In this document: one piece after another, positions 57,490-64,000 of the stretch | How positions within the stretch are numbered: position 1 is the first letter of the stretch | Layout of the letters: each line of letters starts with the position of its first letter | Assembly: GCA_021234155.1 (NCBI GenBank) | Contig: JAJEKV010000022.1 | Span: 10,418,837-10,482,836, forward strand | DNA: 64,000 nt | Source of the DNA: Isoetes taiwanensis | Taxonomy: Eukaryota > Streptophyta > Lycopodiopsida > Isoetales > Isoetaceae | Direction: 5' to 3' | Program-made: the position numbers and the translations under genes | The notes under the pieces: model-generated | The model's database searches: none | Seen by the model: the letters and a program-made list of their open reading frames with translations, nothing else | Told to the model about the DNA's origin: nothing

Positions 57490-59230
57490 ATGGTGTATTG
57501 GATCTTTGCTTAATGTCTTAGTGTGATGTGGGAACACATGTTGAGTTGAATCTTTTGCCTAGTGATTGTGGCGTTAAAACCACTTGTCTATTTATTTACC
57601 CATTTAATTTGTTCAATATCTCTTAGCTTTAACTCATTAATTTGGCGTGGCCAGGATCACACAACTTTTGAGCTCACATAGCTCACTATCTCCCCACGAT
57701 CAATGGCATCTTCATTGATTATACCATTAAAACGTCTTAAAGCGGATCTTGCCGTCTTCATCTGGCGTGTCTGCCGGTCTCAAGTCGCGATCTCTTTGTT
57801 TCTTCGACGCTAGTTGCCTTACGAGCACACGGGTTATTGGTGCACCTCTACTATCGGACCCTACAATTCGAATTATTGTTACCCTTCAATTTCACCTCGG
57901 TGTTCCAAACTTCATGTCACGGTTTAAAGCTGAGGGGCACGAGCAATTATCAATAGCACTGTCGAGAGACCCAACCTTGTTGATTGAGCTTTGGCATGTG
58001 CTTAAGGTTGATGACCAGCTTGGCCATCAAGGGCATTATGCTTATGATTGCTGCGTTGGTAAGTGGAGTATCTGTGGTGGTGACCATGGCGGGGATGAAG
58101 ACAAGAGAGGTGGTGATAAGGAAAGAGTCAATTCCAACACAACAGGGGATGCAGAAGGTTCCTACCAGCTACGCCACTAACTAGATCATGCCAAGGATCA
58201 TTTGTTTCGCGAGATTGGTGTGTCACGGAGGCACTAAGGCACGAAGATGCGAGCCTAAGGCTTGAAATGAAAGCAGGGGATGTCTCCCTCAAGTGAGGTT
58301 GAGGCGTGAGGGCTAGACAAGTGGCCATGGGTGTTTGGAGTGTGTACTAAAGGGCTCTTTACAAATTCACAAGCTTACTTAAGAGTTCAAAGAATGAAAG
58401 CAAAACAATAAACAATTTGTATCGCCACATTTGATTTTTATTTGTAAGAAATTATGGCTGTAAATCGCGTGTGGTCAAAGCCGCATTGACTATAACCCTA
58501 GAGAATGTCGTTCAAAGGGTCTGCATGGAAGAGAATGTGGAAGCAGAGGAAAGCATGCGGCTTAAAGGGAAGAACGTGAAAGGCTTGAATGCATAGCCTC
58601 GACTAATAAATAAAAGGATTAAAACAAAGTTCGAAGAAAAGTGCTAAAGGGAAGGAACGTGAAAACAGAATCACTAAAATATAAAGATTAAGTCGGGTCA
58701 GAGAAAAGTGAAGTGCTTCAGGAAACAAGATCCTGCGACTGTAAATGGATTAAGGATCGAGGTCAAAGAAAAAGTAATTAAGCAAATAAAGGCAGAATCT
58801 TTAAAACTAATAAAATAAAGTTAAGACTCGTAGTTCTAAAGAAAAGGTGAAACAATGGCTTTCAGACATAGCATAAAGTAGCTAGTAGTAAAAGTTGAGA
58901 CAAGTTCTAGAGAGAGAAAGTGGTGAAAAGCAAGGGAGGAACGTGAAGGCTTGAGATGCATAGCATAAGGCTAGATAATGGGTGGTTAGGAGAAAATCTT
59001 GGGGGATGAGGCGCTCGAGATGGGCACCTGGTGATGGCGGTGTGACTGTTGAATCCTCATAGCCGCATCCCGGGACTTCCTTTGTGATCTTTGGTTAAAG
59101 TTGGAAACTCTTTGATAATCCTTCTTTTCATATATTTTTCTTTGGTTTTGCTTGTTTTGAGGGGCCGGATTTGACCCCCTGTTGCGACCTCTGTTTGTAA
59201 ACCCACGAACATGGTGATGGCGAGATGAGT
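57490..59230. other. Unassigned region with one moderate ORF
   Basis: The plus ORF 57749-58180 (143 codons) starts MPSSSGVSAGLKSRSLCFFD and ends in a Gly/Asp/Lys-rich tail; its composition is partly protein-like but no family is recognised. From 58200 to 59000 the phrases 'ggcttgaaatg', 'ggcttgaatgcatagcct' and 'ggcttgagatgcatagca' recur loosely, which may be repeat DNA. Confidence 0.25.
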
Positions 59231-59239
59231 ACGCTTTCG

Positions 59240-62200
59240 AAGTTTGAACTGGAGAAATTTGGGCCGGTTAGATGTCGAGGAAGATCTTTGCGGCGAGGAA
59301 AAAGAAAGGAAACCAAGGATATATCAAAACTGCGTCGGCTTATTTGGATCTTCAAACCAATTCTTAGCGAGGATATATCCGATTAGGCGACCCGGTGGAT
59401 TGGTGGCTTTTGAACTTCGGATAGGATGGAGAATAGAAGGTGGTGCCCGGCTCAATACCTGCTAGATGCGTAACTGCCCGTCCTTGGTTGATGTGAATGG
59501 TGATGTCTTTGCCGAGAAGACCCCCACTTTGAATATCTGTACCCCGAGTGGTGCCTCAAGCATACGAGCTAACTCCTCATACATGGAAAGGTAATGACCT
59601 TTGCCCATCTTTCCCCTGGGCCTAGGTTTTGAGTTGGATTAGGCAGATTTGCAACTGAAGAAGATCTGAAGAAAAAAGTTCTAGAATTGGCCAGGCACTA
59701 CTTTTATCTTAGAAGCGAGAATAACAAGGAAAGGATTTCGCGACAGGTTTTAAATCATTACCCACGATTTGTAGAAATCAATCACCGGAAGCATGTGCGA
59801 TTATCTGAGAGAATTTGGTTGCATCTTGATTGTTAGGCCATTTCCTTGGGGGCCTTTTTGAATGTCTGCAGAGGCTTGAATTAGCAGCTCACGGGCTTTC
59901 AGTTTAGAGGCTGGGGTTGCACGACCACACGAAGTCTCACAGGTAATAATTTTTTTTCTTATTATGGTTGATTAAAGAGGCCCGCGGTGGAAGCGATTAC
60001 AGTGCCATGGAAGTGAAACACGTATGGGAGGGGCCTATGTTTTGTTCGACATTATGCTCCCGTAACCTCTTCTACTAGGCACTGCTGCTGCGGTTAGAGT
60101 GCCATCGCGGCTTCCAAATGAGGATGCACTCGAGATGATGGTGTCGGAGACTTTCTAGTGGCCCATGGCGAGCACGAGGAACTCATATAAGCGCCTTTCG
60201 ATTGTGGGTGCACCACAGATATGTGTGTAGGTATTTAGGCGGAATGTGAGGAGTTACCTCGAGTCTTGCAGCCGGGTCAAAAGTGGTGATTATTATTCTT
60301 ACTTCGATTGGACTTGCTTGTCTGGGAGAAACTTTTAGCGATGTTTCCCTCAGCAAGCGGTTTCGCCAGCATAAACCTCACTCGGCACCCAAGCGGTAGA
60401 GCAAATGAAGAAGGTGGTTGAGGCCGCCTTCACCCTCGCACTTGAAGCGGTGGGCAGTCCGAGACACAACTTGAACCCTCCCTCGGTATGGTGGATCCGG
60501 TATGTAGGAGACTTGCCTTGCTTTCGAGATTGAAGAGTTCTGGCGAGAAAAAAGGAAAGGGTGGCAAGCGGAGTTGTTTCTAGGAAGCGAGCTTTCGGGT
60601 GAGAGCTCCTCAAGACGGGTCATAGCCCATCGCGGCCCTTGTCGCGGAGTTCCTCCTCGTGGATGAATGGTGATTGATGGGGTAGTTGAGAACTTTTCTA
60701 ACTACGAGTCGTGTAGAGGCATATGGCTTTGAGGATCACGGACCCTTGGTACTAGCGACCCACATGGATAAGAAAATTCTATCTTGGAATGTGAGAGCAT
60801 CAAATCCTCTCCAGAATAGCGAAACACGTCTCCATGAGCTGAAGAATCTTAATCGGATATCTTGTGTTTAGAACACAAATGTGCGGCGATATTAGCAAAC
60901 CTAATGAATATCTGCTTGAATTATCGGTATGTGGCTGCGGTACGCTACAGGCCGAGGGCGAGGTAGCATTTGTTGGAAAATGGGTGTACATGTAACCTTC
61001 CTAACCCGCGAGATAGCGAAGGGTGTGCTTGATGATGCAAATGGAAGGAGGAACCCGGTCCCGAGTGGAGCTTATTAAATGTGTATGCACCAATTGGGGC
61101 CCCACTCACGAGAGGTTGCTTATGGGCACAATTCGCGTAAACTCCAATCCTTTGGTATGGGTTCTACATGGTTTGTCTGGGTGACTTTTAACATGAAGGT
61201 GGAGCTCCCGGAAGGGCAGGGCATGGTATTGGTTGGAGATATTATTGTGTAGGGTTTTGGCGTGACCAATATGGCTTGAGCTTGTCGCGAGTGGGGTTTT
61301 AATGAGCTTCACGAGAGGGGATGGAATTTTACTTGGTGCAATAGTGGTTGCGGGGCATGGTACTTGGGGCATACTCTGGGCTGGATAGAGTTTATGGTCT
61401 TGTAGTTATTCTCCGGCCTTCCTGGGGTGAAGATGTTCGACCACCTCGTCTCGATCACACTCCCGGAGTCATTCAGCTGACCATGACCACCCAGCCCGTG
61501 CGGCCTCTGGGGCGATTTTTAGCTTAACACAGCTTTCTTGAGGATCTAGAGTTCCACCTGTGCATTTTGTAAGCTCATTTAGCGGCCAGATATTGACGGG
61601 ATGATAGTGGAATGAGTGCAATAGTTCTGACGCATTGGCTAGGGTAAAGCAGGTTGCTGAAAGAGTGAGTACAAAAGGCTTGACTGCAGTGTCATGCGAG
61701 GTTGGATACCTTATATCTTGGCCCGGAGTCTCTTAGAGATTGGGTCTCGATGGCTTGCGTGAAGCGACAGGGTGCCGTCGGTCGTGGTTGAGCCGAGGCC
61801 CGTGTCGCGAGGCCGGGGTGCATGGCGGGTTTGGCGTGGCTGAAAGCAGTCGACGCCTTGCTCTAAAAAGTCTTTTTAGAAGCGACGCGCCGGAAAAAGT
61901 ATCGCGAAATACCCTTAGGCGACATAGTTACACCGAGGGAGTGTTGTTGCAGCAACGAGATGCTATCAAAGGCTTTGTAGCAGCGCACTATGAAAGGTTT
62001 TCAAGGAGAGCCGCTTCCCTCCTGAGTGTTTTGAGGCTGGTCTTCAAGGTATTGCCGAAGAATCCGGCCAGCTAAAAGCCCAGAGCTTAGAGGCTTGGAT
62101 TGGCCGAGGCGGGAGTTGGGGGCATCACTTGTGGCTGGAATAAGTGTCTGGGTTGGGCGGAATACCGGTCGAGTTCTTCACGGCGTCTTGGGGAGTGGGT

Positions 62201-63960
62201 GGGGACTTACAGTAGTGTAGGTGTATGTGGATCTTTTGGGGAATAACTTCGATGCATCCTCTTGAATGTCACGAGGTTGTATTTCACTTGCCTCAAATGT
62301 AACATCCCTAAAACCATCGATAGTGGAGGCCTATTATACGATTTATGCATGGTGTATAAAATCATTGCTAAGGCTTTGTGGAGGCTTAAGCGGTACTAGT
62401 TCAGCCATTAGCCGAAGCTGATGCGGCTTTTCTCCCTGGCGAATATTCTTCATAATGTGGTACAGCGCTTTTGAGGGGTGTGCATTGGGCTCACCATTAG
62501 GATGGCGACCCCTTGTTTTTTCTTAAAATTTGGACTGCCAAGGCTTATGGCGGTGTCATTTGGCGATTCTTAGCGAGATGAACGATCTGCGAGGCCTTTG
62601 AGGTGTGGACCTGGATTTCGAGCGGTTATGGCTGCGTGTGCGCTAGAGGCGTGATTGTGGTGTCGGTGAAACACCTCCTCCAATCTTCTGTGGTAGAGGC
62701 ATTGAGGCGGGGATAATAGTTGGCCCCTTCTGTTCACTATAGTGGCGAAGCTCTTCGCGGCTTTGGTGAATTCAGCGACAATGTGGTGTAGATCTCGCAT
62801 GGGTGATGGGTCCCGCGGCCTGAGGTGTCGCGATCAATTTCGCGGATGATACATTCCTCTTTCTTCATGCGAGATGAGTCCAATCTCGAGGCTGACCAGA
62901 ATATTTTGGATGCCTTTTCTTTGCTTTCGAAGTGCTTGCTTAAGCGGCGGTGAAGTGCTTGACCGTAGTAGTGCTTGGAGGAACCTCCTCTGCGATGGTT
63001 AGTCGAGTTCCACAGTACCACCGCGCTTCCCCATACCGTACTATGGCCCCATTGAGCATACCATTTGGCTTGAACATTAATGCTAGGGCGCCGTTGGGCC
63101 GGAGACATTCTGAAGTCTTAAAGCGACATCTGACTGGTGGAGAGATTACGGTGGCCAGTCGGTGCTCTGTAGCACTCATGTTCTGTGACCTCACGCATAC
63201 TAGCGAAAAGTGTGGTTAAGGAGTTGGATGACACCATTATAGTTTGTTTGGGGAGGAAATGAGGAGAATTTCTGATTGAAGATGCATGGGTGGAAGTAGT
63301 GATATAGTCCCAAAAGGCGGGGCTTAGGTATGCTTGATGTTATTAACGTTACTGCGAAGGTTACGGTGATAGAATTCATCACGAGTTGTTTACTTACGAA
63401 ACAACAATCCCGAGTTTAGCTCTGTTGGCTTACCGATCGGCTTAGCCACTCTATTGTGTTTTGAAGCGGCAATTCGGCTTTCAGTTAAAGTGAGCTGTTG
63501 AGATTTCGCGGCCACATTCCCATGCTTACCGCCTTTTTCTTAGGGGTCTCGAGGCACGGAAGGTGGTCAGGAGTTCTCTTTCATTGGACCCTAGCGGTGT
63601 ATGGTAGCCTCATAAGCCCTTTCTTGGATGCATCTCCCTTGGCCTCTTCCCTACACCGTACCTGGCCGATGGATTAGCTGCCGAAGGTAACATCCATCGT
63701 GGCCTGGTATTGGGAGGTCATCTGGCCATGGAGTTTTTAGGAAACGATTTGGCCTTGGCGGTGGGACATCACAGGACTTGGGCGGAGGTAGAATGCTATT
63801 CCATTCTGCGATTTGTTATTTTATATAGGTCGATGCGGCGTTTGGAAGTGCATGGTGGACGATTATACCGGTTTGGCAATGGAAGCATGGGCTGGCTGGG
63901 ACGCGTTGCGGATAAGTGATGGCTTCGAGTAAATGGCCATGTGGAAGTGGAACATTGCCT
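59240..63960 (+). mobile_element. Long, heavily broken LINE retrotransposon
   Basis: Pieces appear in LINE order on the plus strand. The ORF1-like region is 59250-59940. An endonuclease starts ILSWNVRASNPLQN at 60777-60818, with LVGDI near 61228 and WGFNELHERGWNFTWCN at 61292-61345. The reverse transcriptase region includes VYKIIAKALWRLKR (62352-62393), PLLFTIVAK (about 62725), and the catalytic FADDTFLFLHA at 62839-62871, followed by a C-terminal region to 63960 with DIVPKGGA near 63305. More than twenty frame changes or stops lie between these blocks. The element may continue past the window. Confidence 0.75.
62290..63000 (+). pseudogene. LINE reverse transcriptase core (FADD)
   Basis: The motif FADD at 62839-62850 is the catalytic YxDD/FADD box of L1-type reverse transcriptases. 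About 110 bp upstream, PLLFTIVAK with ALVNSA follows a damaged RQGxPLAP block. About 450 bp upstream, KIIAKALWRLK matches the conserved 'yKiiaKvlanRLk' phrase. Order and spacing fit, but at least four frame shifts break it. Confidence 0.75.
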
Positions 63961-64000
63961 CTAAAATCGATGGCGTGTCATATCATGTCGATCTTTTTTT

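Overview
The window looks like repeat-rich nuclear DNA of a land plant. Support comes from short AT-rich introns with GT/AG ends, decayed LINE-type and CACTA-type transposons, tRNA-headed SINE-like sequences, many microsatellites, and plant-style gene pieces (a PPPDE/DeSI-like peptidase, one E(z)-type SET exon, an N-terminus beginning MGCGASK). A large-genome non-seed plant such as a fern fits best, but that is an impression and not shown. One 100-base N gap lies at 48732-48831. Gene density is very low and most long open frames are shadows of simple repeats or transposon debris.

Layout. 1-2130: TTCTAGAA / GAATCTAGGG minisatellites with two tRNA-like heads. 2510-4000: broken gene with a GHTHDDID motif (DUF7869-like). 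5084-5400: triple tandem repeat. 5500-7550: decayed LINE with endonuclease and YVDD reverse transcriptase pieces. 8-12.4 kb: mostly non-coding, with one frame-shifted exon-like segment (9131-9437). 12917-13893: broken gene starting MGCGASK and ending in a Glu-Asn tract built by a GAGAAT hexamer. 14-22 kb: AT-rich spacer, a roughly 100-bp TTCTAGAA repeat, LINE-tail-like repeats and a 10-bp-period GAATCTAGGG array. 22254-22669 (minus): a two-exon gene for a small secreted cysteine-rich protein, visible only after splicing. 24069-24751 (plus): three exons of a DeSI-like peptidase lacking its first exon(s). 26.5-29.3 kb: minus-strand exon-like pieces and an internal duplication. 32933-33256: an RGG-type exon. 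35.1-36.3 kb (minus): LINE ORF1 piece. 37594-37671: orphan SET exon. 38871-39250: CACTA terminus. 40.1-42.1 kb: a plus-strand membrane-protein gene with a frameshift and a duplicated last exon. 45516-46256: a 5'-truncated LINE with target-site duplications. 46944-55543: a CACTA element about 8.6 kb long with minus-strand transposase. 55943-57480: SINE head and minisatellite. 59.2-64 kb: a long, heavily broken LINE (SWNVR endonuclease motif, FADD reverse transcriptase motif).

There is no operon-like or obviously cooperating gene set. The genes are isolated islands or fragments among repeats. Coding signal right of about 47 kb is broken far more often than to the left, which may reflect sequence accuracy as well as decay. 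The observations most worth follow-up are the hidden cysteine-rich gene, the MGCGASK/Glu-Asn gene, and the minisatellites whose units match heat-shock-element spacing.
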